Assembly: GCA_017590115.1 (NCBI GenBank)
Contig: JAGGNK010012559.1
Span: 4,887,459-4,951,458 of the forward strand
Origin: Montifringilla adamsi
Taxonomy: Eukaryota; Chordata; Aves; Passeriformes; Passeridae
Length of the DNA: 64,000 bases
Direction: 5' to 3'
Every line of letters begins with the position of its first letter. Position 1 is the stretch's first letter. The notes beneath the pieces were generated by a model. The model was not told the origin of the DNA. It saw nothing but the letters and a program-made list of their open reading frames with translations, and did not search any database. Position numbers and translations under genes: made by a program. Of this stretch, positions 10,446 to 27,320 are shown piece by piece.

Positions 10446-13400
10446 TCAGGCTTCAAACTCGAACTCAAAGTACTGGGGGTCGAAGTAATGGATACGGACG
10501 TAGCCATCCTCACCCCCACTGCTGTAGCTGCAGGGAGGAAAGGGAAAGTCAGGAATGCTGCTGGCAGCAAACAATGGCAAGTCTGCCCTCACCACCCCCT
10601 CCTGAAACTGGTACAAGAATCACAAAGTGGAAAAAAAGATCAGTGATGTGGCCCAAGAGTGGGGCAGGGTGTGAGTGACCCCCTGGGCTGGCTCAGAATG
10701 GGAGAATTCAGGGGTTGGTTCCATTTCCAGCACAGAAATCCCCTGAGTTTGGTCATATCCCAGTTAAAAAGTGGGATTGGGTGGACTGGGGACACTGCAA
10801 GATCCCCAGGGAGGCTCTCACCTCTTGCCATCAGGGTGGAAGGCCACGCTGTTGATGGGCCCGAAGTGCCCCTTGACTCTGCCAAACTCCTCCTCAAAAG
10901 CCAAGTGGAAGAACCTGGGAGGAGGAAAATTGAAATTGTCACAAGCCCAGGAGGGACAAAACTACAGAATCCTCAAAAAAAAAAAAAAAGCTCAAGGGTT
11001 TCTCTAGCACTGCCAGCTTCCCAAAGGAAAGGGAAGAGCAATCCTTGGAGTGTCAGGAGTGCTCTGGGTGAGGATTCAGCCCTGCCAGAGGGAAAAGGAC
11101 CAACCTGGCCTCGAATTTGCCAATCCTGGTGGAGGTGGTGGTCACATCCATGGCCTCCTGCCCTCCTCCCAGCACCACCTGCAGGGGAGAGAAAGCAGAG
11201 AAATCACAGCCCTTCATTTAGGGATTTAGGGAATCCTGGCATCACTGAGGTTGGGAAAGACCTCCAAGATTGAGCCCAGCTTTGATCCCCACCTTGAACC
11301 AGTTTAGAGCAGTGAGTGCCAGGTCCAGAAGCTCCCTGGACACTTTCAGAGGTGGTGACTGCCTCCAGCACTTCCCACTAATCCCACAAATCCCACAGAT
11401 CCCTCAGCAGGCCTCCAAGCCCCTGAGGAATTCCCACCTCCCTGACACATTCGATCAGAAGATTTGTTCCCAGTGCCTGACCCAGCAAAATTCCCCAGGC
11501 TCATTCCAGAATCCTGGTTTTGGGCTGGACTGGGAACTCCCACAATGCAGGATTCCCAGGATCAGTGACACCTCAGGGAGCTCATCCTTACGTGGTCAAA
11601 AATGGGGGAAAGGGCAGCAGAGTTCACCGGCCGCTCCGTCCGGAACGTCTTCAGGTGCTCCAGGGATGTGCAGTCAAAGAGCTACGAGGGGAAAAGGAGA
11701 AATTCATGAATTAGCTCCAGCTGCTGGGCCTCACCTGCATGGGTGTTCCCTCTGCAAGCTCAAATCCCAAAAATATTCCCCCAGAAAGGCAAATCTTCCA
11801 CCTTCCAGAACTGACAAACTGCAAACGTTCTAGAGAAATACCCAAATATTTAATTTTCAACGCCTGGCTGTTCATTTAGCACCTCCCCTTTCTCACTGAA
11901 CATTCCCAAGGAGCAAAACTCCCTCTGAGCAGAGATCCTGCCAGGAAATCTGCAGGAAAAGCTCACCTTGGCTGTGTTATCCTTGGAAGCAGTGATGAAC
12001 ATGGTCATGTCCCGGGAGGTCTGGATGTCGTTGATTTGCTTGGTGTGCTCCTTGATATTGGACAGCTGCTCCCCTGACTGGGGGGGAAGAGGAGTTTTCA
12101 CGGGGCTGGGAAGGGATTCCCTCATTAAAAATAACATGGAATGGAACCCTGGAATGCTCTGGGTGGGAATTTAGGAGTGGATTCAGCTCCATGTCTCTGT
12201 GTTGTGTCAATTCCAGCCTAGATCAGGGGAGCCTCAGATTCTAACAGAGGAGGGGAAGAAGAGTTTTCAGGGAGCTGGGAAGTGATTCCCTCATTAAAAA
12301 CACCTTGGGAGAACATGGAATAGATTCCTGGGAGAATATGGAACAGAACCCTGGAATGCTTTGGGTGGGAATTTGGGAATGGATTCAGTTCCACGTCTCT
12401 GTGTTGTGCCTATTCCACCCTTACTCAGGGGAGCCTCAGATTTTAACAGAGGAGGGGCAGAGGAATGTTCAGGGAGCTGGGAAGTGATTCCCTCATTAAA
12501 AACACCTTGGCAGAACATGGAATAGATTCCTGGGAGAACATGGAACAGAACCCTGGAATGCATTGGAAGGGAATTTAGGAATGGATTCAGTTCCACACCC
12601 CTGTGCTGAGGTGTCACTTCCAGCTTTGCTCAGGGGAATCTCAGATTTTAAAAAGAGGAAGGAAAAAGGAGTTTTCAGGGAGCTGGGAAGTGATTCGCTC
12701 CTTAAAAACACCTTGGCAGAACATGGAATAGATTCCTGGGAGAACATGGAACAGAACCCTGGAATGCATTGGAAGGGAATTTAGGAATGGATTCAGTTCC
12801 ACACCCCTGTGCTGAGGTGTCACTTCCAGCCTTGCTTGGGGGGAGCCTCAGATTTTAAAAAGGGGATGGAAAAAGGAATTTTCAGGGAGCTGGGAAGTGA
12901 TTCCCTCATTAAAAACAACATGGAATGGAATCCTGGAATGCTTTGGAAGAGAATTTAGGAACGGATTCAGTTCCACCTCTCTGTGCTGTGTCAGTTCCAG
13001 CCTCGCTCAGGACAGCCCCATATTTCACTGATCCTTGCTGAAGCTGCTGTTTGAAGCCCCCAGACCCCCATTCCAGCCCTGCTCCCCCTGGGAATGCTCT
13101 CCCAGGCCCTGACCTTGGCACTGAACTGGTTGAGCTCCCCGTTCTCGTGGCCAGCAATGATGAACTCCCCGAGCGGGCCCCACACGGCGCTGGTGATCTT
13201 GGAGTCACTGCAGGGAATCTTCATGTAGGGCTCGTTGTTCTCTGGGGGAAGGAGCAATCAGCCACCCACACCCAGCACTTATCCTTCCATGTCCCCTGCT
13301 CAGCTGGGATTTGGGCTTTTCCAGCATTTCAATGTGGATTCCTTGGTGATTTTTGTTTATGGAGCTCAGGGGCAGCATGTTGGAATCCCACAGGGAAGGG

Positions 13401-16247
13401 GATGAAGGAATTGTGTCCTTGCTGATGTGATCACCCCACAACCACTCCCAGCCATCCAGCAAAGAGATTTTTTAGGGAAGCATCTCCTCTGCTCCATCCC
13501 TGAAAATATCCCAGGCCAGGTTAGAGCAACTTAGGACAGGGGAAGGAATGGGAACGGGGTGAGATTTAAGGCTGCCCCAACCCCAGAAATCCCTGTGGGA
13601 CCCCTGAGGGAGATTCCCTGGCCCCTCACCGATCTGGCTGGGGTCCCTGAGGTCGAAGAAGCTGACAAAGCACTGGTAGCCCATCTGCTTGTCCGTGGAG
13701 AACATGATGATGTTCCCTCCGAAGTCGAAGCCGCACGTCCTCACGGCCGAGCTGGTCTTCACCAGGGCCAGCTGCTTCCCTGGGGACACAGAGCTCAGGG
13801 GTGGGAAAGGAGGGCAGGGAGCTGGGAGCTGATTCCCTCATTAAAAACAGCCTGGGAGAGCGTGGGATGGAACCCTGGAATGGAACCTGGGATGTTCTGG
13901 GTGGGAATTTAGGAGTGGATTCAGTTCCACGTCTCTGCGCTGTGACAATTCCAGCCTCGCTCAGTGGAACCTCAGATTTTAACAGGGATGGGGAAGTGGG
14001 ATTTTCAGGGAGATGGGAAATTATTCCTTCATTAAAAATATCCATCCTCATTCGGAGAAGGTGTTGGAATAAAATGGAACCCTGGAATGGAACCTGGGAT
14101 GTTCTGGGTGGGAATTTAGGAGTGGATTCAGTTCCACGTCTCTGCGCTGTGACAATTCCAGCCTCGCTCAGTGGAACCTCAGATTTTAACAAAGGAGGAG
14201 AAGAGGGACTTTCAGGGAGATGGGAAATTATTTCCTTATTAAAAACACCTTGGGAGATCATGGGATGGAACCTGGGATGGAACCTGGGTGGGAATTTAGG
14301 AGTGGATTCAGTTCCACGTCTCTGCGCAGTGACAATTCCAGCTTTGCTTGGGGGAACCTCAGATTTTAAGAGGGAAGAGGAATTGTCAGGGAGCTGGGAA
14401 ATGATTCCCTCATTAAAAACATCCATCCTCATTGGGAGAGGATGTTGGAATAGAATGGAACCCTGGAATGGAACCTGGGATGCTCTGGGTGGGAATTTAG
14501 GAGTGGATTCAGTTCCACGTCTCTGCGCTGTGACAATTCCAGCCTCGCTCAGGGGAGCCCCAGATTTTAACAGGGAAGTTTTCAGGGAGCTGGGAAGTGA
14601 TTTCCTTATTGAAAACACCTTGGGAGAGCATGGAATGGAATCCTGGAATGCTTTGGGTGGGGAGGGAATTTAGGAATGGATTCAGTTCCACACCCCTGGA
14701 AGAGGTGTCACTTCCAGCTTTGCTCAGGGGAATCTCAGATTTTAAAAGTGAAGAGGGATTTTCAGGGAGCTGGGAAGTGATTCCCTCATTAAAAACAACA
14801 TGGAATAGAACCCTGGAATGCTCTGGGAGGGAATTTAGGAATGGATTCAGTTCCAGGTCCTTCCAGCCTTGCTCAGGGGAGCCTCAGATTTTAACAGGGA
14901 AGAGGGATTTTCAGGGAGCTGGGAAATGTTCTCCTCATTAAAAACAGAGTGTCCCAGCAGTGTCCCAGGGATGTCCCCAAGCCCAGCAGTGTCCCAGGGA
15001 TGTCTCTGGGATGTCCCAGCAGTGTCCCAGGGATGTCCCAGCAGTGTCCCCAGCCCCAGCAGTGTCCCAAGATGTCCCAGCAGTGTCCCAGGGATGTCCC
15101 AGCAGTGTCCCAGGGATGTCTCAGCCCCAGCAGTGTCCCAGTAGCGTCTCAGGATGTCCCAGCAGTGTCCCAGGGATGTCCCAGGATGTCCCAGCAGTGT
15201 CCCAGCAGTGTCTCAGGATGTCCCAGCAGTGTCCCAGGGGATCTGGGCTGCCTCACCTGTCTCACAGTCCCACAGGCGGCAGCTGTTGTCTGCAGAGCCG
15301 GTCAGGACGTGCCTGGTGTCCCCTGGGCCACCATTAAGGGAAATTCAGCCCCAAACTCCCCTGCCTGGGCTCTCAGAGAACGTCTCTGCACCCAAAAAGG
15401 GATTTTTTTGGGGGGAAAATCTGCCCCAGGGAAGGCAGCACGAAGGCCAAGTGCTCCCATGGCAAAATCCCATCTTTTCTCCACGAAATTTAAAAGAAAA
15501 GGTTCAGTTTTTTGCACTTAAATCAATTTTCCCCACTTTTATCTCTACTGCCTGTGGAAAATCTTTCCCAAATATCCAGAGAAGCAGCAAAAAGGCACAA
15601 CAAATCCAGATATCCATTGGGATGTTACTCCAAATGGGAAAACACCCAAAAGATGGGAAAAGGAGAGGCAGCAGAAGAGTTTAAATGCTCCTTTTGGAGA
15701 GGAAAATGAGGAGCAGCCGGGAGGAGACTCCGGGAATGATTCAGCCACTAAAACATGGAATAAAACCGGTTTGGGATCAAAGGATACAGTCGGCATCCAC
15801 ACACCACACAGCTCCCGTGTGCCCATTGTAGGTGCCCAACCTCTCGCCATTCACCGAATACCAAACATTGACAATCTGCGAGGAGGGGGGAAAAAATGAT
15901 TTAAAATGAACCATTGATTAATTATCGGTTAATTAGCGGGGGTGGGCAGCACTCACGGGATCCTTGGCCACGGTGAACAGCAGGTCTCCCTCGCGGTTGT
16001 ATTTGATCTGAGTGATGGAGCGCTCATGGCCTTGCAGCAGGATGGGCTTCTGTAATTAATGATGAAATAATAAATGAGTGAGGGGGGAAATGAGGAGGAG
16101 GACGGGGGGAGAGCGCGGTCCCCGGTCCGGGGCTCCTGTGACGCGGGGGGGCGGCCAAGAAGCTCCGGACCGGGGCGCGGAGCCGCTAAATCAGCGGTGG
16201 CGACCAAAACTCGACCCCCGAGCCCGCGGCGATCCCGCTCTCACCAT
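10446..16247 (-). CDS. EIF3I: EIF3I, translation initiation factor eIF3 subunit I
   Basis: Eleven coding exons in transcript order: 16245-16247 (ATG only), 15957-16049, 15788-15875, 15257-15322, 13630-13779, 13114-13241, 11967-12077, 11592-11681, 11105-11178, 10822-10914, 10446-10527. Total 978 nt and 325 residues, exactly the vertebrate length. The protein is the WD40 beta-propeller subunit of eIF3, which joins the 43S preinitiation complex in the cytoplasm. Motifs include '[17 protein letters not shown]', '[12 protein letters not shown]', '[13 protein letters not shown]', '[15 protein letters not shown]' and the tail '[18 protein letters not shown]'. The first coding exon supplies only the start codon and is followed directly by GTGAG. 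Introns 4, 5 and 6 are swollen by tandem repeats. The gene is head-to-head with TMEM234 and convergent with the MTMR9-like gene. Confidence 0.98.
11232..11300 (+). mobile_element. Short CR1-like remnant
   Basis: 'cactgaggttgggaaagacc' and 'tccaagattgagccca' resemble a CR1 3' segment. It lies in EIF3I intron 8. The fragment is too short for a family call. Confidence 0.45.
12090..13020. repeat. Degenerate 130-160-bp tandem repeat, EIF3I intron 6
   Basis: Repeated blocks contain 'tcagggagctgggaagtgat', 'tccctcattaaaaacacc', 'gaacatggaatagattcctg' and 'ggaatggattcagttccac'. About five or six copies fill the intron between the exons at 11967-12077 and 13114-13241. The same family fills intron 4. 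Confidence 0.9.
13800..14947. repeat. Same 130-180-bp repeat family, EIF3I intron 4
   Basis: Seven or eight copies of the unit seen at 12090-13020 ('ttcagggagctgggaa', 'attccctcattaaaaaca', 'gtggattcagttccacgtct'). Copies within this intron are closer to each other than to intron 6 copies; for example they share 'ctctgcgctgtgacaattcc'. That suggests local homogenisation after the family spread. Confidence 0.9.
14948..15240. repeat. Minisatellite, unit about 15-22 bp, EIF3I intron 4
   Basis: About eighteen units of 'gtcccagcagtgtcccaggg' and 'atgtcccagcagt'. The array abuts the larger repeat and ends about 17 bases from the exon at 15257-15322. Confidence 0.92.
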
Positions 16248-16372
16248 GGCGGCCACGCTGAGGCCAGAGGGGGGAGGCACTTCCGGGATGGCGGCGGCGC
16301 GGAGGAAATACGTCACGGTCTCCATGGCAACAGAGGGACTTCCGGGGAAGGAGGAAGTGCAGCGGCGTTGCC
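16248..16372. promoter_or_regulatory. Bidirectional promoter, EIF3I / TMEM234
   Basis: Only 125 bases separate the two start codons. ETS-type sites 'cacttccggg' (16279-16288) and 'acttccgggg' (16338-16347), a 'tacgtcac' CRE-like site (16309-16316) and repeated 'atggcggc' (YY1-like) elements lie between them. No TATA box is visible. This is the composition expected of a housekeeping head-to-head promoter. Confidence 0.75.
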
Positions 16373-21360
<4,988 letters not shown>

Positions 21361-21584
21361 GGCAGCAGAGCAGCTCCAGGGCTCCTGCCCCGTGCCCGGG
21401 GGAGCTCCTGGCTCAGCCCCACCTGGGGAGGTGTTTTGGGATGGCCAAAATCCATGGATTGCACTCCCTGAGTGCCAGCACTGCAGGGACAGCCAGTTCT
21501 GTGCCTTAAAGGGGGTTTGGTGGCTCTTTGCAGAGCAGAGTGAGCTAAGTGTTCTGTCCAGCACTGCAGGGGTAAGAAATGGTT

Positions 21585-21590
21585 AATAAA
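21585..21590 (+). terminator. TMEM234: TMEM234 poly(A) signal AATAAA
   Basis: AATAAA 225 bases after the stop codon, in the context 'ggttaataaattatcc'. It is the first canonical hexamer after the stop. Confidence 0.7.
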
Positions 21591-21629
21591 TTATCCAGTG
21601 GGACCTCCTGGCACTGAAGGATTTTTGAT

Positions 21630-21870
21630 TAGCCCAGACCCTTCTGACCACCCCTAAACCCTTCAACCAGCCCCTCACTGAGCCCAAAGCCTTCCATCCT
21701 AAACCCTTCTGACAATCCCAAACCCTCCTGAGCACCCCAAACCCTCCTGAGAACCCCAAACAATTCTGACAATCCCAAACCCTTCTGACAATCCCAAACC
21801 CTCCTGCCCACCCCAAACCCTCCTGAACAGCCCCCTGAGCACCCCAAACCCTCCTGCCCACCCCAAACTC
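21630..21870. repeat. Minisatellite between TMEM234 and IQCC
   Basis: Units of about 20 bp of the type 'ctgacaatcccaaaccctc' and 'ctgagcaccccaaaccctc'. It lies just past the likely TMEM234 cleavage site in the convergent intergenic gap. Confidence 0.88.
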
Positions 21871-22749
21871 TCCCTGCTGAGCCCAGCCCAGTTCCCAGGA
21901 TGCAAAGGCAGCAGCAGGAACACAGGGCTCTTGATCCTGCAGGATTTAATCCCCAGGATTTGATCCTCCAGGATCTGATCCAGGATCAGGAGCAGCCAGC
22001 AGGTTCCCACCAGGATTTCTGGATCAGCAGCTCATGTTCCCCCCCGAGGTGCTGTCATCTCCCTGCCATGGTTTGGGAAGTCCCAAAGGTGCTGTCCTGT
22101 CCTGGACACATCCCCCTCAGCCATGGACACAGCAGGAGAAATCAGGGAGCCAGGCAGGAACAGGTTCAGAATCAGGAAAAGTTTTTTATTTCCAAAAATA
22201 AAAAGAATTTCCAGAGCAGAAAAATCCACATCTGCAGTGGGGTCAGGGCAGGGAGGCACAGCACCACGGGGAAAGTCCCTGTCTGAGGGAGCTGGGATGT
22301 CCCTGAGCTGAAGGAATTGACAAAGCACCAGGTCCTTTCCTGCCTCTCCCCAGGAGAGAATTCCCAGAGGCAGGAATGAGCCTCATCCCAAGAATCAGGG
22401 GACTGGGCCTCCCTCCCCACAGCCCAGCCAGGGACTCCTCCCCACTCAGCACTCCCAAAAATCCACTGGGACAGCCTGGACACTGCAGAGCCACCCGAAG
22501 AGAGATTCCCTGGAATCCCCAGAGCTCCGTGGGAACAGCTCCTTCCTGCAGCAGCACCAAAGCATCAGCTGGGGGTGACAATCCTCGCGTCCCAGCTGGA
22601 CCCAGCTCAGCCCCGAGCCGGGATCCCCCGGGGTGGGATGGATCCCTCCCACGGCTGATGCTGCTCAGTCCTGCTCACACCAAATATCCACAAAAGGATT
22701 TTCTTCCATTTTTCTGGAGTGAAACATCCCCTGAGCTGCTCCTGTCCCC
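21871..22749 (-). terminator. IQCC: IQCC 3' UTR with poly(A) signal at 22185-22190
   Basis: A minus-strand AATAAA occurs at 22185-22190 about 560 bases past the IQCC stop, implying a single 3'-UTR exon. The stretch has no conserved reading frame. In mammals DCDC2B lies between IQCC and TMEM234; nothing like a doublecortin domain is visible here. Confidence 0.55.
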
Positions 22750-25625
22750 TCAGGGCCGCTGCTGCTGCAGCTCCAGGGCTTCTCCCCAGCAGGCCGGGAC
22801 CTCGGGAATGCTGCTGGGGTGGGTGGGAACGCCCAGCTTCTGCTTCAGCAGCAGGAACTGCACAGAGACACACCCTGCCTCACATCTCTTTGGATTTTCT
22901 ATTTCTGTATATTTTCTTTTATATCTCTTGACTATTTTCTATTGTCTTTGATATTTCTTTATATTTTCTATTTTATTTTTTCTTGATATTTTCTTTGATA
23001 TTTCATTATATTTTATATTTTCTTTTCTATTTCCTTTATATTTTATTTTATATTCCTTTATATTTTCTTTGATATCCCTTTCTATTTTCTTTGATATCCC
23101 TTTGTATTTTCTATTTCTTTCTATTTTCTTTTATAGTCCTTTATATATTCTTTTGTATTTCTTTCCCTTTTCTTTGATGTCTTTATATTTTCTTTAATAT
23201 CCCTTTATATTTTCTTTGATATTTCCTTTGATATTCCTCTATATTTCCTTTGATATTTTGCTATATTTTCTTTATTTCTTTCTATTTTCTCTGATATTTT
23301 CTTTGTTATTTCTTTCTATTTTCTCTGATATTTTCTTTAATATCCCTTTCTATTTTCTTTGATATTTCCTTTATATTTTATTTTCCTTTATATTTTTTAT
23401 ATTTTCTTTGCCATTTCTTTATATTTCCTTTGCTATCCCTTTCTATTCCCTTTTCCAGAGCCCCTGCCCTGCAGCCCCGTGCTCACGTGTTTCCTGCTGC
23501 TGATGGCCTGTTGGATCCACAGCAGCTCCAGCAGGAGATGTTCCCTGTGGGATTGCAGCTCCCAGCGGGGCAGGCCCTGCAGCTCCTCTGGGATTTCTGC
23601 CCAAAAAAGGGAAAACCCCAAAGCTCAGCCCTGTGGGAGCTGCTCCAGCATTCCCAAATCATTCCTGAGTTTTTGTGGCTCTCACCTGGGCTGGCTCCCA
23701 GCTCGCTGCTGTCGCTGGCCCACCCCAGGGCTCCTCCCTCCTCCTCCTCCTCCTCGGGGCTCTGAGCATAACCACGCCCCAAATCCGGGGGGTTTTGGGG
23801 GTTTTTGGGGTTTGGGGCTGTCCCCCAGGGCAGGGGGGCTGAGTTGGGGATGTTCCCAGCCCGCTCTGCTCCACGAGGATCTGGCTCCTCCCGGGTTTTT
23901 CTGGGAATGGTTTTGTTCTCTGCAGCACCATGCCTCAAATCCGGGGGGTTTTGGGGATTTTTGGGGTTTTTAGGGTTTGGGGTTGTGCCCCAGGGAAGGG
24001 CAGCTAAGGGGAGGATGTTCCCACCCCGCTCTGCTCCACGAGGATCCAGCTTCTCCCGGGTTTTTCTGGGAATGGTTTTGTTCTCTGCAGCACCACACCC
24101 CAGATCCAGGAGGTTTTTGGGGGTTTTAGGGTTTGGGGTTGTTCCCCAGGGCAGGGGGGCTGAGCTGGGGACGTTCCCACCCCGCTCTGCTCCGCAAGGA
24201 TCCCGCTCCTCACGGGTTCTTCTGGGAATGGTTTTGTTCTCTGCAGCCTCCCCTGGATCCAAGGGTTTCCCTGGAGAGGGCTGGAAAATAGGGGAAAAAA
24301 AAGGAAAAGAGGGGAAAAAAATCCCAATGCAATGGGAGAGGGGAAAAAGTATGAGAAAAAAGATTTTTAAAAATCAAGAAAGTGTAAAAAAATATGAGAG
24401 GAATAGGAAGAAAATATGACGATGAACAGGAAGGAAATAGGAAGAAAAAATAAAGAAACAGAAAAGAAAATATCAAAGAAAAAATCAAAGAAATATAACA
24501 GAAAATACCAAAGAAAATATTAAAATAAAAGAAAATACAGAAAACAATATTAAATAAAAGAAAATATATAAAATATAAAGAAATATAAACATATCAAAGA
24601 AAATATTAAATAAACACAAAATATATAAAATATAGATAAATATAAAAAAAATCAAAGAAATATCAAATAAGATATTAAAAGAAACAAAATAAAATATGTA
24701 AACGAAAACAGAACAGCTGTGCCAGCTGTTCACACCACCCTGCCCTGCTCTGAGCCAGCCGAACTCTCCTGGCACGGGAATCACCTGGGCAGGCCGGGCA
24801 CTGCCCCGGGGCCGGGCTGCACCGGGAGCGCCGAATCCTACCGGGGCCGGGCCGGGACCGTCCTGCAGGCAGGGGCACACGGTCAGCGCTTCCAGCGGGC
24901 CGCAATCCCCGCTCCCGGGCTGTTCCCGGTGCTCCCGGGCTGTTCCCGGTGCCCTCCCGGTGCCGCTCCCGCACCTCGGCGCCGAAGCGCGGTCTCTGCA
25001 GGACGCGGCCGCTCCAGCGCAGCTGCCGCAGGTCGCCCTCGATCTCCAGCACCACGGCCTCGAACTCCGCCCGCACGCTCCGCAGCCGCCGCCGCAGCAG
25101 GAAGCCCCTGGCACAGGCCTGGCACGGCCCGGGGGCAGCGCTGGAACCGAACCGAACCGGGCCGGGCCTGCACCGAACGCGGGAGAGCCCAGGCGGCAGC
25201 GCCGGCTGCAGCATCCCCCCGCGGCCGGGGGAGCCCTCACGGGAGAGCCCTCACGGAGGGGCCCTCACGGAGCGGCACTCATGAAGCTGCCCTCATGGAG
25301 CTGCCCTCACGGAGCGGCCCGCCCGAAGGTGCCCGTCCGGGGGTGCCCTCATAGAGGAGCCCTCACGGAGCTGCCTTCACGTGGGTTCCCTCACGGAGGA
25401 GCCCGCCCGGGGGTGCCCTCACGGAGGTGCCCGCTCGGGGGTGCCCTCACGGCCCTCTCCAGACGTGCCATCCCAGGGGTCTCATCCCGACGTGCCCCCC
25501 AAAGGCCCCATCCCCTCTTCCCCTTCCCCTCCCGGCCCCGCTCCCCCGCCGGCCCCGCGTTGTCCCGGGCCGGTCCCGCACCTGCAGCCGGGTCACGGAG
25601 CGCAGGAGCCGACCGCCGCCGCCAT
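22750..25625 (-). CDS. IQCC: IQCC, IQ-motif protein C (start codon unresolved)
   Basis: Exons in transcript order: about 25582-25625, 24975-25118, 23686-24280, 23487-23596, 22750-22857. Splice phases agree from exon 1 onward. Exon 2 holds the IQ calmodulin-binding motif, 'ACARGFLLRRRLRSVRAEFE', then 'EGDLRQLRWSGRVLQRPRF', matching mammalian IQCC. Exon 4 has 'EELQGLPRWELQSHREHLLL' and 'LLWIQQAISSRKH'; exon 5 starts FLLLKQKLG. Both match the conserved helical C-terminal region. Exon 3 (198 codons) is divergent and carries three in-frame 52-55-residue repeats and an acidic run (EEEEEE). The frame requires exon 1 to end in 'RLLRSVTRLQ', but the obvious ATG (25623-25625) reads MAAAVGSCAP and then a stop, one frame off. 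IQCC probably binds calmodulin; its role is unknown. It starts about 93 bases after the CCDC28B stop on the same strand, as in mammals. Confidence 0.82.
22890..23455. repeat. Pyrimidine/AT simple-repeat array, IQCC intron 4
   Basis: Degenerate units of 'tttctttgatatttccttt' and 'atattttctttgatatccc' over about 565 bases. On the plus strand it is T-rich; the array at 24288-24700 is its complement. Confidence 0.9.
23767..24246 (-). repeat. IQCC: Three in-frame coding repeats in IQCC exon 3
   Basis: Unit starts, marked by CTGCAG, lie at 24241, 24085 and 23920, so periods are 156 and 165 bases (52 and 55 codons). Each unit reads roughly AENKTIPRKTRE, then DPRGAERGGN, then LPWGTTPNPK. Indels are multiples of three and the frame is kept across all three copies. 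Confidence 0.85.
24288..24700. repeat. Purine/AT simple-repeat array, IQCC intron 2
   Basis: Degenerate units of 'gaaaatatcaaagaaa' and 'atattaaataaaagaaa' over about 410 bases. It is the reverse complement in type of the array at 22890-23455, so the two are in inverted orientation around IQCC exons 3 and 4. Confidence 0.9.
25225..25460. repeat. Minisatellite, IQCC intron 1
   Basis: About fifteen units near 15-16 bp, 'gccctcacggaggagc' and close variants, between IQCC exons 1 and 2. Confidence 0.9.
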
Positions 25626-25717
25626 GGCCGGGGGCGCCCGGCCGGGGCCGCCCGGGAGTCCTGGGGATGGCGGGGACAGGGACGGGGAAGGGGACGGGGA
25701 CAGGGACAGGGTCGGGG

Positions 25718-26692
<975 letters not shown>

Positions 26693-27320
26693 GGCCGGGC
26701 GGGGGCTGCGGGGGCTGCGGCACCGGCACCCGGCGTGCGGCGGACGCGGCGCGGGGCAGCTCCTTCCCTGCACGGACATGAGGCTCGGGGAGAGGATGCG
26801 CCTGCCCGGGGGGCTGGGGGAGCCCCGGGGTAAGGGGACAGAGCCAGGGACCCCCAGGTTAAGGAGTGACACCCACGGGCACCGAGGGCCGCTCCGGGTG
26901 GCGGCGGGAGGAGCGGAGCAGGAGCTCGGTGCCCGTTCCCGGGGGGCTCCGCTCTCTCCCCGCGCCCGGAGCATCCCCCAGGAGCTCGGCCGGGGCCTGA
27001 ACCGCAGCCGCAGCTCCGGCCGGGCCCCGTCTCTCGATGGAAAAGAGGATTTCGGTCCCAAAACACCCCGGCGAGAGCGGAGCGTATGGGGACCGTCACC
27101 CCTTTGTCCCGCCGAGCCCTCCGAGCCCCGCGCGGCGCCGGGACCGGGCAGCTCCGGGTGTGCGGAGCCCCTTTGTCCCCTTTGTCCCCTTTGTCCCCAA
27201 CCTCCCTCCGGAGCGCCACGGCCGGGACTGACCTGAGCCAGGCCCGCTCCGGCCTCCGGGACCAGAGGGACACCCCGAGAGCGAGGGACACCCCGAGCCC
27301 GCCGGACACCGTCCGCACCG
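26693..27320. promoter_or_regulatory. CCDC28B CpG-rich promoter region
   Basis: CpG-dense DNA directly upstream of the CCDC28B ATG. It includes a run of 'ccctttgtc' repeats (about 27168-27200) and GGGA/CCGG-rich sequence. No TATA box is seen. Exact transcription start is unknown. Confidence 0.5.
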
